DNA of 64,000 bases, from positions 124,001 to 188,000 of the forward strand of contig NZ_JAALCR010000002.1 of assembly GCF_011065895.1 (NCBI RefSeq). The letters are read 5' to 3'. Source of the DNA: Paludisphaera rhizosphaerae (GTDB lineage Bacteria; Planctomycetota; Planctomycetia; Isosphaerales; Isosphaeraceae). The translations under genes and the position numbers were made by a program. Of this stretch, positions 37,479 to 46,659 are shown in pieces; the first letter of the stretch is position 1, and each line of letters starts with the position of its first letter. The notes under the pieces are model-generated. The model did not search any database. It was given only the letters and a program-made list of their open reading frames with translations, and was not told the origin of the DNA.

Positions 37479-39161
37479 TCATTTCGCCTTCTCCAGGTCT
37501 TCGATCGTCAATTCGACGTCCTTGAAGTGGTTCTTGGCCCAGCCTATGAGCCGCTGGATCGCTTCGGTGTGGGCCTTGCACTCCTTGTATTTCTGAGTGC
37601 GATACTTGATCGACTCGTACTCTTGCTCTTTAACGAGTCGGCGGGATTTCGCCTGCTGATACCGGAGGAGTGCGGCCTCTCGATCGGGAACCTTCCGGGA
37701 GTTTTGAAGTATTCGGGACATCCTGTCTTGATCCACCGCGGGTGGTTCCAGATCCTGCGTCTGGAGGCCCACTTTCTTTGCGAATTCGACGGCCTCCTTC
37801 ACGGCCTGCGTCGCCTTGTCGAGTTCGTACCTCGACTCTGCCATCTGCTCGAATGCAGCTGGGTCGCCCTTCTGGGCCAAATCCTCTTCCTTACGGGCCT
37901 CGACTTCCATATCCCTCAGCCGAGCCACCAGAAGCCGGACAGGAGAGACGAGCACGTCGAGTTCAGTCCTGCTAACGACTTTTGAGTCGACGAGCTTCTG
38001 CGTGTATTGGTATCGCTGATAGACGTTGATTAATTCGGCTTCAATCTCCCTCAGGCCCTTGGGATCGAACGATTTCGGAGCGGCGTCGGTACGATCCCCG
38101 GCTGTTGGCGCAGTTGGCGCGGCGGTCGGTTTCCCCATCATTACGCCGATCAACCGATCCAGCTTCTGCTCAACCTCCGACAGGCGAGTCTCGACGCTCC
38201 TCAACGCCGACTCCGTGCTCTGAGCTTCGGGCTGAGCCTGAGGTTTGGTCGGTTCTTCCGGTTTCGCCGGTTCATTTGAAGGGCCGACCGTGAGTGCCAG
38301 GGCGCCGGCGGTCAGGCCGGTGGAGAGGAACGCGAATCCCAGCAGCTTCCAGGATGTGGTGGACATCGTCGAGAGTACTCCTTCGGCCAGCGCGGCGGCC
38401 GGCCAGGTTGTCGACGAAGGGGAGGCCCGCCAGATCCAGCCCAGGCTCGCGGCGAGTCCCGCGAACCGGCCTGCGGCGGAGGCCGTCGCCGCTACGAGCG
38501 ACGACGGGACGACGGCCGCCGCGAGGTCGAGCCGCGCGGCGGTCAGGCATGCCGAGGCGTCGAGCCCTCGACGCGTCAGACGCTCGTGCAGGATCGACCG
38601 GGCCTTGGCCATCCGGCTGCGGACCGTGCCGACCGGCCAACCCAACTCCGCCGCCGCCTGGTCATGCGTCCTGCCTCGCAGGTAGCAGAGGACCAGTGGA
38701 GCCCGGTACTTCTCAGGCAGTCGAGCAAGCTCGCCGTCGAGGACTTCCAGCGAGTCGTCGGCGGGTTTCTCCTGCACAGCCGGCGCGACCTGGACGCCAT
38801 CCCGGTCCCCCTCGCGGGAGCGCCGTTTCAGGACGTCCGACCGGGCGCGGAACGCCACGCGATGGGCCACGCTGTGAAGCCAGCCCGCCAGCGTCTCGGC
38901 CTCGCAGAGTCCGGCCCCCTTACGAACGAGGACGAGGAAGGTTGCCTGGAAGGCGTCTTCCACGTCCGCCGGATCGCGCAAGTACCGACGGCAGAGCGAC
39001 AGCACCAGGGGGCCGTGACGGTCCACGATGGCCTCGAAGGCCGATTCGTCGCGACCCTCCAGGAACCGCCGGAGAAGCGGACCGTCGCCGCCCGCCGGGT
39101 CGACCCCGTCGCGAAGCAGGCGTTCCACGTCCCGACCGGCCCGACTCCCCGATCGCAGCAT
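37479..39161 (-). CDS. Membrane-tethered ECF sigma factor with large C-terminal extension
   Basis: 560 residues from the ATG at 39161, chosen because GGGGAGGG lies about eight bases upstream; an ATG 37 codons earlier has no such site. Residues 20-115 are sigma region 2 (FEAIVDRHGPLVLSLCRRYLRDPADVEDAFQATF), 140-195 region 4 (LPEKYRAPLVLCYLRGRTHDQAAAELGWPVGTVRSR). A transmembrane helix lies at about 270-292 (KLLGFAFLSTGLTAGALALT), and 320-555 is a Pro-rich linker and coiled coil. This is the planctomycete type of ECF protein with an anti-sigma-like extension, where the extension would sense envelope state and control the sigma part. It faces a long upstream gap and converges on the isochorismatase gene. 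Confidence 0.88.
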   Translation of the reverse strand: MLRSGSRAGRDVERLLRDGVDPAGGDGPLLRRFLEGRDESAFEAIVDRHGPLVLSLCRRYLRDPADVEDAFQATFLVLVRKGAGLCEAETLAGWLHSVAHRVAFRARSDVLKRRSREGDRDGVQVAPAVQEKPADDSLEVLDGELARLPEKYRAPLVLCYLRGRTHDQAAAELGWPVGTVRSRMAKARSILHERLTRRGLDASACLTAARLDLAAAVVPSSLVAATASAAGRFAGLAASLGWIWRASPSSTTWPAAALAEGVLSTMSTTSWKLLGFAFLSTGLTAGALALTVGPSNEPAKPEEPTKPQAQPEAQSTESALRSVETRLSEVEQKLDRLIGVMMGKPTAAPTAPTAGDRTDAAPKSFDPKGLREIEAELINVYQRYQYTQKLVDSKVVSRTELDVLVSPVRLLVARLRDMEVEARKEEDLAQKGDPAAFEQMAESRYELDKATQAVKEAVEFAKKVGLQTQDLEPPAVDQDRMSRILQNSRKVPDREAALLRYQQAKSRRLVKEQEYESIKYRTQKYKECKAHTEAIQRLIGWAKNHFKDVELTIEDLEKAK

Positions 39162-39964
39162 GCCTTCGTCCCTCCCCTTCCCCGAGGTTAATGCATCGGG
39201 CGGGCTGACCAATCTGGGTTTCTTCTGAGGTTCCTCCGGATTCTCCCAATCGTTCTCGCCATCTGGGGCCATAGTCTACCTGGGAGCATCGCCCTGGAGG
39301 CTCCCGGTCGAGGCGTCGGGGAGTCTTGCCTGGAGAGACGAACAGCGATGCATTTCCGTTCGACAGCCCTGGATCAACGCGAGTGGCCGGCCAGTCCACG
39401 CTTGCCCGGACATGCGTGGGTATCGAAGCTGCCTCGGATCGAGATTTCGCGTGCGTCGCGTGTGCGAAAACGAGCAATCGAACCCATTGCCGCTGAAGGT
39501 CGATCAGTCGTAAATCGTTTATTCGTAAAGTACTTGGGGCGTTCATGGTCGCCGACTCAGCCGACGATCGGACCCAAACGGACCCACGGGATGCGACACG
39601 CGGATCTTGGGTGGATCCACTTCAGCGAACCAGTCCCTCGCAAGAGCGACCAGATAACCCCGGTCGAGCATTTGGCGGAAAGCGATGAGTCGGAGGATTA
39701 CCGAATGTCGACGATCGAAGCCAGGGATTCGGCACCCGGGTGTCGAACTCAACGCCATATGATGATTCATGTTGCGTTGATATTGGCTTTGATGCGCAGC
39801 CAACGAACGGACCCAATTCAAAGCCAACGTCGATCCAGGGGGATTCGGTACTTTCCTGCTTGCGGAAAGAACGGCCTGCGCCTAGACTACCTGAGATACG
39901 ACGTTCGTCGGAGCAGCGTACGGCAAGGGGATCGGAACCACGTCCAGGCGATGGGGGACGGGCT
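39162..39964. other. Long non-coding gap with an inverted repeat
   Basis: This is an 803-base divergent gap between the sigma factor gene and the coiled-coil gene. A perfect 9-bp inverted repeat TTGGCTTTG / CAAAGCCAA lies at 39783-39791 and 39819-39827. No frame with good coding character was found. It presumably contains the promoters of both genes. Confidence 0.5.
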
Positions 39965-41605
39965 ATGGTCGGCTTGAAGGAACTGGAGAAGCCGGTCGGG
40001 CGGGTTTACCGGCGGCTGCGCGTCCAGCGCTTCCTGGGGGCGACGGTCTGGTCGTGGGCCGGCGCGTTTCTGGTCGCCGCGGCCGCGATCGGCGCGTTCA
40101 AGGCCATGAATCGGCCGCTCCCCTGCCCTGATTGGGTTCCCTTCGCCGCGGCGGCCTTGACGGGTGTGCTGATCGCCCTGTTCGTCGCGGTCCTGACAGG
40201 CCCAAGCCGGCTCGACGCCGCGACGGCTCTCGATCGAGTGTTCCATCTCCACGAGCGAGTCAGCACCGCCCTGACGCTTCCCGACGATCTCCGCGGCAGC
40301 CCCGCCGGCCAGGCCCTTGTGGCCGACGCGATCAAACGCGTGGAGGCGCTCGACGTGGCCTCCGCGTTCGGATTCAGTGTTCCGCGACGGGCCTGGATCC
40401 CCATCGTGCCGGCGTTGATCGGCTTCGGCCTGCTCTTCGTCCCCGGCTGGGAGACGTCGGGAACCGCCCGCGCGGCGTCGACGACCAAGCCTCTGGACGC
40501 GAAGATCGTCGCCAAGCAGACTGAGGCCCTGGCCAAGAAAGTGGCCGCCCAGCGCGAGGCGATCGACAAGGACAAGTTCCCCGAAGCCCAGAACCTCCTG
40601 GCCGAGATTGAGAAGAAGTCGACCGAGCTGGCCAAAGCCCCGCCGGAGCAGAAGGACAAGCTTCTCGTCGAGATGAACAAGCTGAGCGACGCTCTCAAGG
40701 ATCGCCAGAAGCAACTCGGCTCGCCCGAGCAAATCGCCAAGCAACTCCAGCAGCTCAAGGACATGGGCGAGAAGGGCCCGGCGGATCAACTGGCCAAGGA
40801 CCTGGCGAAGGGGGATTTCGCCAAGGCCATGGAAGAGATCAAGCAGCTTCAGGAGAAGCTCAAGAACGACAAACTCACCCAGGCCGAGAAGAAGCAGCTT
40901 GAGAAGCAGCTAGGGGATGTCGCCAAAAAGCTCTCCGACATCGCCAACATGGCCGAGCGAAAGAAGCAGCTCGACGAGGCCCGCAAGAACGGCGGCCTGA
41001 CGCAGGAGCAGTACGACCGTGAGATGCAGAAGCTCCAGCAGCAGGCTGAGAACATGCAGAAGCTTCAGCAGCTTGCCGAGAAGGTCGCCCAGTGCCAGCA
41101 GGCCATGAAGAACGGCGACTCGCAGAAGGCCGCTGAGGCCATGAGCCAGGCCCAGCAGCAGGTCGCCGACATGGCCAAGAACATGGAAGAGATGCAGGCC
41201 CTCGACGACGCGCTGGCCGAGGTGATGGACGCCAAGAACGGGATGACCGAGGGCCTCAACCAACTCGGCGAAGGCATGGGAATGGGCGACGGTTTCTCGA
41301 ACCGTCGCAGCAATGGCAACAACGGCTCCGGGCGAGGCCGCGGCGCTGGCGACCGTCCCGAAGCCGCCGACGACACCTCGACCTACAAAACCAAGACCGC
41401 CCAGCAGATCCAGAAGGGGAAGGCGATCTTCCAGGGCTTCGGCGAGCCCGGCAAGGCCGTGAAGGGCGAGGCCCGCATCGACATCCAGGCGGAGCTTGAA
41501 GCCGGCTCCGGAGGCGCAGCGGACGCCCTCTCCAACCAGCGGATCCCCAAGAGCGTCGAGAAGCACGTGAAGTCGTACTACGACCAGCTCAACAAGGGCC
41601 GGTGA
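39965..41605 (+). CDS. Membrane protein with long coiled coil
   Basis: 546 residues from the ATG at 39965. Three hydrophobic helices (about residues 25-45, 60-82 and 148-168) are followed by a highly charged coiled-coil rich in Lys, Glu and Gln from about 190 to 480, then a Gly/Ser/Asp-rich stretch and a final helix. The longer frame that begins 75 codons upstream is not favoured because it crosses into the non-coding gap. No family motif was recognised; the topology is that of an inner-membrane anchor with a large rod domain. It may be regulated from the shared divergent gap with the sigma factor. Confidence 0.7.
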   Translation: MVGLKELEKPVGRVYRRLRVQRFLGATVWSWAGAFLVAAAAIGAFKAMNRPLPCPDWVPFAAAALTGVLIALFVAVLTGPSRLDAATALDRVFHLHERVSTALTLPDDLRGSPAGQALVADAIKRVEALDVASAFGFSVPRRAWIPIVPALIGFGLLFVPGWETSGTARAASTTKPLDAKIVAKQTEALAKKVAAQREAIDKDKFPEAQNLLAEIEKKSTELAKAPPEQKDKLLVEMNKLSDALKDRQKQLGSPEQIAKQLQQLKDMGEKGPADQLAKDLAKGDFAKAMEEIKQLQEKLKNDKLTQAEKKQLEKQLGDVAKKLSDIANMAERKKQLDEARKNGGLTQEQYDREMQKLQQQAENMQKLQQLAEKVAQCQQAMKNGDSQKAAEAMSQAQQQVADMAKNMEEMQALDDALAEVMDAKNGMTEGLNQLGEGMGMGDGFSNRRSNGNNGSGRGRGAGDRPEAADDTSTYKTKTAQQIQKGKAIFQGFGEPGKAVKGEARIDIQAELEAGSGGAADALSNQRIPKSVEKHVKSYYDQLNKGR

Positions 41606-41627
41606 TCGCGACCTCCGAACCTCGGGG

Positions 41628-42527
41628 TCACAGCCCGTCGCTGTTGCGGCCCCGAGGCTTCTGAATGTCGAGGATCATCTTGCCCCGGCGGAAGATCGAG
41701 ACCGTCCCCGTCGACTGGGAGACGCAGACCGAGAGAGCGTCGGTCGTGACCGTGATCGCCGCTCCGGCCTCATGACGCGTTCCCAGCCCCTGAGGCAGCG
41801 CCTCCTCCAGCTTGCCTCGCGGAGCCAGATATCGGGCGGCGCAGAGGACGACCCCATCACCCCGGACGATGTAGGCCCCGTCGATCGCGGAGAACTCCTT
41901 GATCGTCTCCTCCAACCGGTGGTCGAGGATGTTCCGCTCCTCTTCGGGATAACCGTGAAACGGGTTGAACACCAGCTGATGGCTTTGCGCGAGCACCCGT
42001 TCACAGTCCCCCACCACGAACAGGGCGCCGACAGGTCGCCCCTCGCGACCCTCAACCCCCAACTCGCTGGCGACGTTGAGAATCCGCTCGAAGACGGCCG
42101 GCCCCACGTCCGGCGGCAGGGGTTCGGCGGCGCCTGCGGTGAAGAGCTCGATCTCGGTCCCCATATCCAGGACCATGATCGTGTCCAGCGAGCCGGAGCG
42201 GTCCATGCCTGTGAGGCAGAGGATGCGGTCCCCCGCGTGGATCAGGTCCTCGGCGGCGGCGACGAGCGTGGCGACCTTCACCTGCCCCGCGCGGGTCATG
42301 GCGATGTCGGGGAGCTGGACGACCCGGCAGATCTCCTTGAACTCCTCGGGAGGCACGAAGTCGCATCGGCGCGAGACCAGGATGATCCGGAAGTTGACGT
42401 CGTCGATGAGAGCCTTCAGATCCGCGTCTTCCTCGACGACGTCGGCGTGCAGAAGCACGACGCGCGCGCCGACTTCACGGGCGATCGCGTGGGCGTGTCG
42501 GACCATGCTGCGCGTCAGCATCTTCAT
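41628..42527 (-). CDS. DacZ-like diadenylate cyclase (DAC domain with PK-C-like N-terminal domain)
   Basis: 299 residues from the ATG at 42527; the longer frame adds a Pro/Ser-rich leader without domain character. The N-terminal half (1-160) is an alpha/beta domain with LLHADV, DRILCLTGMDRSGSLDTIMVLDMG and ALFVVGD, similar to the pyruvate-kinase-C-like domain that precedes the DAC domain in archaeal DacZ. The C-terminal half has DAC motifs: DGAYIVRGDG (about 216-225), the RHR-type GTRHEAGAAIT (249-259), and SQSTGTVSIFRRG. It should convert two ATP to c-di-AMP. The RHR motif reads RHE here, so activity needs testing. A short gap separates it from the upstream exported protein gene. Confidence 0.82.
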   Translation of the reverse strand: MKMLTRSMVRHAHAIAREVGARVVLLHADVVEEDADLKALIDDVNFRIILVSRRCDFVPPEEFKEICRVVQLPDIAMTRAGQVKVATLVAAAEDLIHAGDRILCLTGMDRSGSLDTIMVLDMGTEIELFTAGAAEPLPPDVGPAVFERILNVASELGVEGREGRPVGALFVVGDCERVLAQSHQLVFNPFHGYPEEERNILDHRLEETIKEFSAIDGAYIVRGDGVVLCAARYLAPRGKLEEALPQGLGTRHEAGAAITVTTDALSVCVSQSTGTVSIFRRGKMILDIQKPRGRNSDGL

Positions 42528-42561
42528 AGCGAGGTGTCGAATCGGATCCGGGTCGAAAGGG

Positions 42562-44403
42562 TCAGGGGCGATGGGTCGTGGGAGCGGCGAACTCAACGGC
42601 GAGGCCGAGGACGCCGAGGTCGTCGAATTCGCGGGGGTCGTCGGCGGTCCCTGTCTGTTCGATACGAAGGACGTGCTCCCCTGGTCGAACCGCGTCAGCC
42701 GGAATTGGGACGCGAATACGCAGGACGGTTTCATTGGGGGTGTTGACGAATCGGTTGATGTAGTCGATCCGGCGGCCGTCGATCACGACGTAGGTCTTCA
42801 ACTCGCCCCGTTGGATGAACTCGGAGAACTGCAAACCGGTCGCCTCGCCCACGACGCCCAGCACGTCGAGCACGACGAACGCGGGGCCGGCGGCGTCGGG
42901 AGGAGCATCGAACGTCCGCTCCAGCGCGCCCCCTTCAGGCAAGGGCGGGTCGAAGAAAGGCGCCGAGCTCGCGACCTCGTTCCCCAGATGGTGCGAGCAC
43001 GGGTCGATCACCAGTCGAAGGCCGGGCTCCCGAACGATCAATCGGACGAGTCGGTCGCGGGGGATCGTCAGCGTTCCTGCGAACGGAGTGCTCAGAACCA
43101 GGGCCGAGTCGGTGAGGGACTCGACGGCGCCCTCAGCGAAGTCAGACTGCCGAGCGACCCCCAGAACCAGATCGTCGGTCGCCCGCCATTCCACTCGCGC
43201 CAGAGCCCCCGCAATCTGGGCTCCCGTTGCGGGGTCGCGACGGAAGTAGACCCCTGCGAGATCCTTCCAAGACAGGACGACCGAGCGTTCGTCGACCACC
43301 ATCTCCACCCGATCGCGATCGCCCCGAACGACCGAGCCGAAAAGCTGGTCGCCGACGACGAGGCGCGCTTCGTCCTGACTGGGGTCGAGTTCCAGGCTCG
43401 AGGGAACGGCGGCGAACCGCGCGACCTGGATCGCGCCGAGGTATCCCCCGAGGTTGGCGTCCTCGGCCGGATCTCCGGCTGCGGCGATGCGGATCGACTC
43501 GAGCGGGCCGGTTGGCCCGCGGCCGTGGGCCAGATCCTTGCCGTCGACGGAGACCTCGGTCCGGTCACCGACGAATCGGATCGTCAGTCGTCGCCAGTCG
43601 CCGTTTCGGGCGAGGCGTTGCACGGCCAGCCCTGGGCCTTCCGGGGTTTCAACGGCCAGGCTGTCCTCGGCCCAACCGAGGAGGATTCGGAGCGGGGCGG
43701 TTCCTCCGGGGCCGCGGTAGTTCAGGGTCAGGCTCCAGCTCTTCCCCGGGCGCACGACGCCGTCGTCTCGGAACGTCAGGTCGACTCGGCCGGCCTCGAT
43801 CGCCTCGTCGAATCGGTGCTCGATCGACGTCCCCCCCGGGGGAAGCAAGAGGGCCGATTCCCCGTCCTCGACCACGGCGCGCGGCTGACCGACGACGCCC
43901 CAGACGTTCGCGTCCAGGGCGTCGAAACCATCGGCCAGGATCCTGGCCTCTCCCAGGCGTTGAACAATCGACTGGATACCCGGTCGACGGAGAATCACGG
44001 CCTCGGACTGCCAGGGGACGGCCAGCGTGACGGAATCCGGCGAGATCGCCCGGAGAGTTCCGGAAATCCGCCCATCCTCGCCCAGCATCGCCTGGAAGGC
44101 CGGCGGAACCATCACGGCGCGAGGACCCTCAGCCGTGAATTCGACCACGCCGCCGGGTGCGATCGCCTGGACATGAGGCGCTGCGCCGGCTTCGCCAGCG
44201 GCCTGGAAACGGAAGCCCGTCGATCGTTCGAAGAGCAGGCGGCCCGTGAGACCGGGACCGCCCTGACGGACCAGTCGATCGGGGGACGGCTCTTCGGCCC
44301 TCGCGAATAAGGACGAGCCGACGACGGTCCCGAGGGCCGCCAGGGCGACGACGAGGGACCGAGAGGAAACGCGACCGACATGGGCGTTCGAGGTGGCTCT
44401 CAT
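42562..44403 (-). CDS. Exported protein of unknown function, beta-rich
   Basis: 613 residues from the ATG at 44403, with a signal peptide (about residues 12-36, core LVVALAALGTVVGSSLFA). The mature protein is predicted to be beta-strand rich: an N-terminal region with repeated VTLAVPW/VILRRPG-like strands, a LamG-like sandwich (about 170-330) including GDWRRLTIRFVGDRTEVSVDG, and a C-terminal galactose-binding-like sandwich with ERTFDAPPDAAGPAFVVLDV. No catalytic motif was recognised. The longer frame upstream runs over the divergent promoter region. It lies 34 bases upstream of the DacZ-like gene, possibly in the same transcript. Confidence 0.7.
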   Translation of the reverse strand: MRATSNAHVGRVSSRSLVVALAALGTVVGSSLFARAEEPSPDRLVRQGGPGLTGRLLFERSTGFRFQAAGEAGAAPHVQAIAPGGVVEFTAEGPRAVMVPPAFQAMLGEDGRISGTLRAISPDSVTLAVPWQSEAVILRRPGIQSIVQRLGEARILADGFDALDANVWGVVGQPRAVVEDGESALLLPPGGTSIEHRFDEAIEAGRVDLTFRDDGVVRPGKSWSLTLNYRGPGGTAPLRILLGWAEDSLAVETPEGPGLAVQRLARNGDWRRLTIRFVGDRTEVSVDGKDLAHGRGPTGPLESIRIAAAGDPAEDANLGGYLGAIQVARFAAVPSSLELDPSQDEARLVVGDQLFGSVVRGDRDRVEMVVDERSVVLSWKDLAGVYFRRDPATGAQIAGALARVEWRATDDLVLGVARQSDFAEGAVESLTDSALVLSTPFAGTLTIPRDRLVRLIVREPGLRLVIDPCSHHLGNEVASSAPFFDPPLPEGGALERTFDAPPDAAGPAFVVLDVLGVVGEATGLQFSEFIQRGELKTYVVIDGRRIDYINRFVNTPNETVLRIRVPIPADAVRPGEHVLRIEQTGTADDPREFDDLGVLGLAVEFAAPTTHRP

Positions 44404-44539
44404 GTCATGATTGTAAAGGGCCGCTCGCGAGGCGGGCAAGCGCGAGGACGGCGCCCCGTCGCCTCTTCGGGCGGGCGCAGGTAGGCTGTCGGTCTCGATT
44501 CCCTCCTCGCCGCCGCCCCATCCCACCAGGAGTCTCGCC

Positions 44540-45496
44540 ATGCCCCAGCCCCAGACCGGTGGACGGCCCATCACGCCGACCCTTTCGTACATCTTGCTGG
44601 CCCTCGCCTGCGCCGCGCCCGGCCTGGTGAGGGAAGCCCGCGCCGGAGCGACCATGGAAGAAGCGAAGAAGAGCTATCGGATCATCGTTTTCGGAGCCCA
44701 CCCCGACGACTGCGAGCTGACCACCGGCGGGACGGCCTCGCGGTGGGTCGATGCGGGTCACGCCGTGAAGTTCGTGAGCCTGACCAACGGCGATATCGGC
44801 CATCATGAGATCTCCGGCGGCCCTCTCGCCCGTCGTCGCCGCGAGGAGTCCGTCAGAGCCGCCAAGATCCTGGGGGTCGAGTCGCAGACTCTCGACAACC
44901 ACGACGGCGAGTTGATGCCCACGCTCGAAAACCGCAAGGCTGTCGCCCGAGCCATTCGTGAGTGGAAGGCCGACGTCGTCATCGCGCCGAGGCCCAACGA
45001 CTACCACCCCGACCACCGCTATACGGGGATTCTCGTCCAGGATACGGCCTACATGGTGGCGGTCCCCAACTTCTGCCCGGACACCCCGGCCCTCCGGACG
45101 AACCCCGTCTTCCTCTACGTCGCTGACCGCTTCCAGCAGCCGAATCCGTTCCGCCCCGACGTCGTCGTCTCCATCGACCCCGTTCTCGACAGGAAGGTCG
45201 CCGCGCTGGCCGAGATGGACTCTCAATTCTTCGAGTGGCTCCCCTGGATTGACGGCTATCTCGACCAGGTCCCCAAGGACCCCGCGACCCGTAAGACCTG
45301 GTTCCGGGAGCAGGTCCTCAAGCGTTATGGCGCCTCCGCCGACCGCTTCCGTGAGAAGCTCGTGGACCTCCTCGGCCCCGAGCGCGGCCGAGCCGTCCTC
45401 GCCGCCGAAGCATTCCAGGTCTGTGAGTACGGCCGACAACCGGATCGAGCGGACTTGCTGAAGATCTTTCCGTTCTTCGGCGACGCGGCGAAGTAA
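44540..45496 (+). CDS. PIG-L family deacetylase
   Basis: 318 residues. An N-terminal signal-like hydrophobic stretch (about 15-30) precedes the PIG-L fold: FGAHPDDCELTTGGT (metal site AHPDD), LTNGDIGHH, and later RPNDYHPDHRYTG, the HxDH-type second metal site. The family removes acetyl groups from N-acetylglucosamine-type substrates or bacillithiol/mycothiol precursors; the signal suggests an extracytoplasmic substrate. It is divergent from the exported protein gene and converges on the Gfo/Idh/MocA gene. No sugar-pathway partner is adjacent, so the substrate is unknown. Confidence 0.9.
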   Translation: MPQPQTGGRPITPTLSYILLALACAAPGLVREARAGATMEEAKKSYRIIVFGAHPDDCELTTGGTASRWVDAGHAVKFVSLTNGDIGHHEISGGPLARRRREESVRAAKILGVESQTLDNHDGELMPTLENRKAVARAIREWKADVVIAPRPNDYHPDHRYTGILVQDTAYMVAVPNFCPDTPALRTNPVFLYVADRFQQPNPFRPDVVVSIDPVLDRKVAALAEMDSQFFEWLPWIDGYLDQVPKDPATRKTWFREQVLKRYGASADRFREKLVDLLGPERGRAVLAAEAFQVCEYGRQPDRADLLKIFPFFGDAAK

Positions 45497-45509
45497 GTCG
45501 GGGCCGCTG

Positions 45510-46577
45510 TCAGAGGCTCGGATTCGAGAATTCCCGCAGCGGCAGCGTCACCGGCACCTGGTGGCGCGAGCTGCGGGCGACGGCCTCGGTGAACTGCATG
45601 TACCGGGCGCCGGTGGCGAAGTCCGTGTGGGTCACCGGGCGCTCGCCTCGAATCGCCGCGATGAAATCAGCCTCGACGTTCCAGTCGCCGCGCATGGAGT
45701 CGGGGATCGGCAGGAGCTTGGGGACCTGTTCGCCTCGGCGGAGGCCACGGATCTCATTCTTCAGCAGGTCGTAATAGATCGACCCTTCCGATCCGTGGAG
45801 GGCCACGCTCATCGTCCGCGGTCCCCACGTCACGGCGCTCAGTCGGTAGACGCCGACCGAGTCGTCTTCGTGGGTCGTGAGAACCTGGACGGTGTCTGGA
45901 GTGCCGACGGGCTTGGTCTTGTTGGTTTCGGGATCGAACCGCTCGGGAATCAGCTTCGAGGCGTAGGAGAGCACGCGATTCGCTGGTAGGACCCAGCGGA
46001 GTACCGTTTCATACAGGATGCCCAACGTGAGCATGTTGAAGCCCGAATATCGGGTCTTCTGCCGCCAGCCCATGGGCGTCGCGGGATCAGCCAGCTCGTC
46101 CGTTAGGCCGTCGACGTGGACCTCGCGTAACTGGCCGAGGAATCCCTTCTTGAGCAGCGAGCGGATGAACTCCTCGCCGGCGAGCCCGTAGGGACTGGGG
46201 ACGACCATCGCGGTTTGGCCGGGGCACTCGCGAGCCTTATCGAGCATCCGTTGAGCTTCGCGGGCGTTCATCGCCATCCGGGCCTGCGTCAGCACGTGTT
46301 TGCCGGCGTCGAGCGCGGCCAGCGTGACGGGGCAATGCAGATAGGGCCAGGTGCCGATCAGAACTGCGTCGATCGTCGGGTCCTGGATGACGTCTTCCCA
46401 ACTGCCGTAGGTCTTGGGGATCTTGAGTTCGCGTGCGGCGCGCGCTGAGGAGTCGCGCCGGCGATTGCAGACGCCGGCCAACTCAACGCCCGGGATCGCC
46501 TGAAACCCCGGAGCGTGACGGGTGCGGACGATCGCCCCCGCGCCGATCACGCCGATACGAATCGTCCCCCTCGGCAT
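45510..46577 (-). CDS. Gfo/Idh/MocA family oxidoreductase, divergent catalytic motif
   Basis: 355 residues. The N-terminal Rossmann fold has IGVIGAGAIVRTRHAPGF (GxGxxx) and AVLIGTWPYLH, followed by AALDAGKHVLTQARMAMNAREA. In classical members the last segment reads EKP, the Lys being a catalytic residue; here it reads QAR, as in a divergent subfamily. The C-terminal GFO_IDH_MocA_C half is beta-rich with VLTTHEDDSVGVYRL. It should be an NAD(P)-dependent sugar or cyclitol oxidoreductase, but without the usual Lys its chemistry is uncertain. It converges on the PIG-L gene. Confidence 0.88.
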   Translation of the reverse strand: MPRGTIRIGVIGAGAIVRTRHAPGFQAIPGVELAGVCNRRRDSSARAARELKIPKTYGSWEDVIQDPTIDAVLIGTWPYLHCPVTLAALDAGKHVLTQARMAMNAREAQRMLDKARECPGQTAMVVPSPYGLAGEEFIRSLLKKGFLGQLREVHVDGLTDELADPATPMGWRQKTRYSGFNMLTLGILYETVLRWVLPANRVLSYASKLIPERFDPETNKTKPVGTPDTVQVLTTHEDDSVGVYRLSAVTWGPRTMSVALHGSEGSIYYDLLKNEIRGLRRGEQVPKLLPIPDSMRGDWNVEADFIAAIRGERPVTHTDFATGARYMQFTEAVARSSRHQVPVTLPLREFSNPSL

Positions 46578-46659
46578 GCGCCCGTCCTACGGCTGATCAC
46601 GTCCCGTCGAAAACCCCCGGGCGGTCAAATTCGTCCGCCCGGAGATTGTATCGGCCAGG

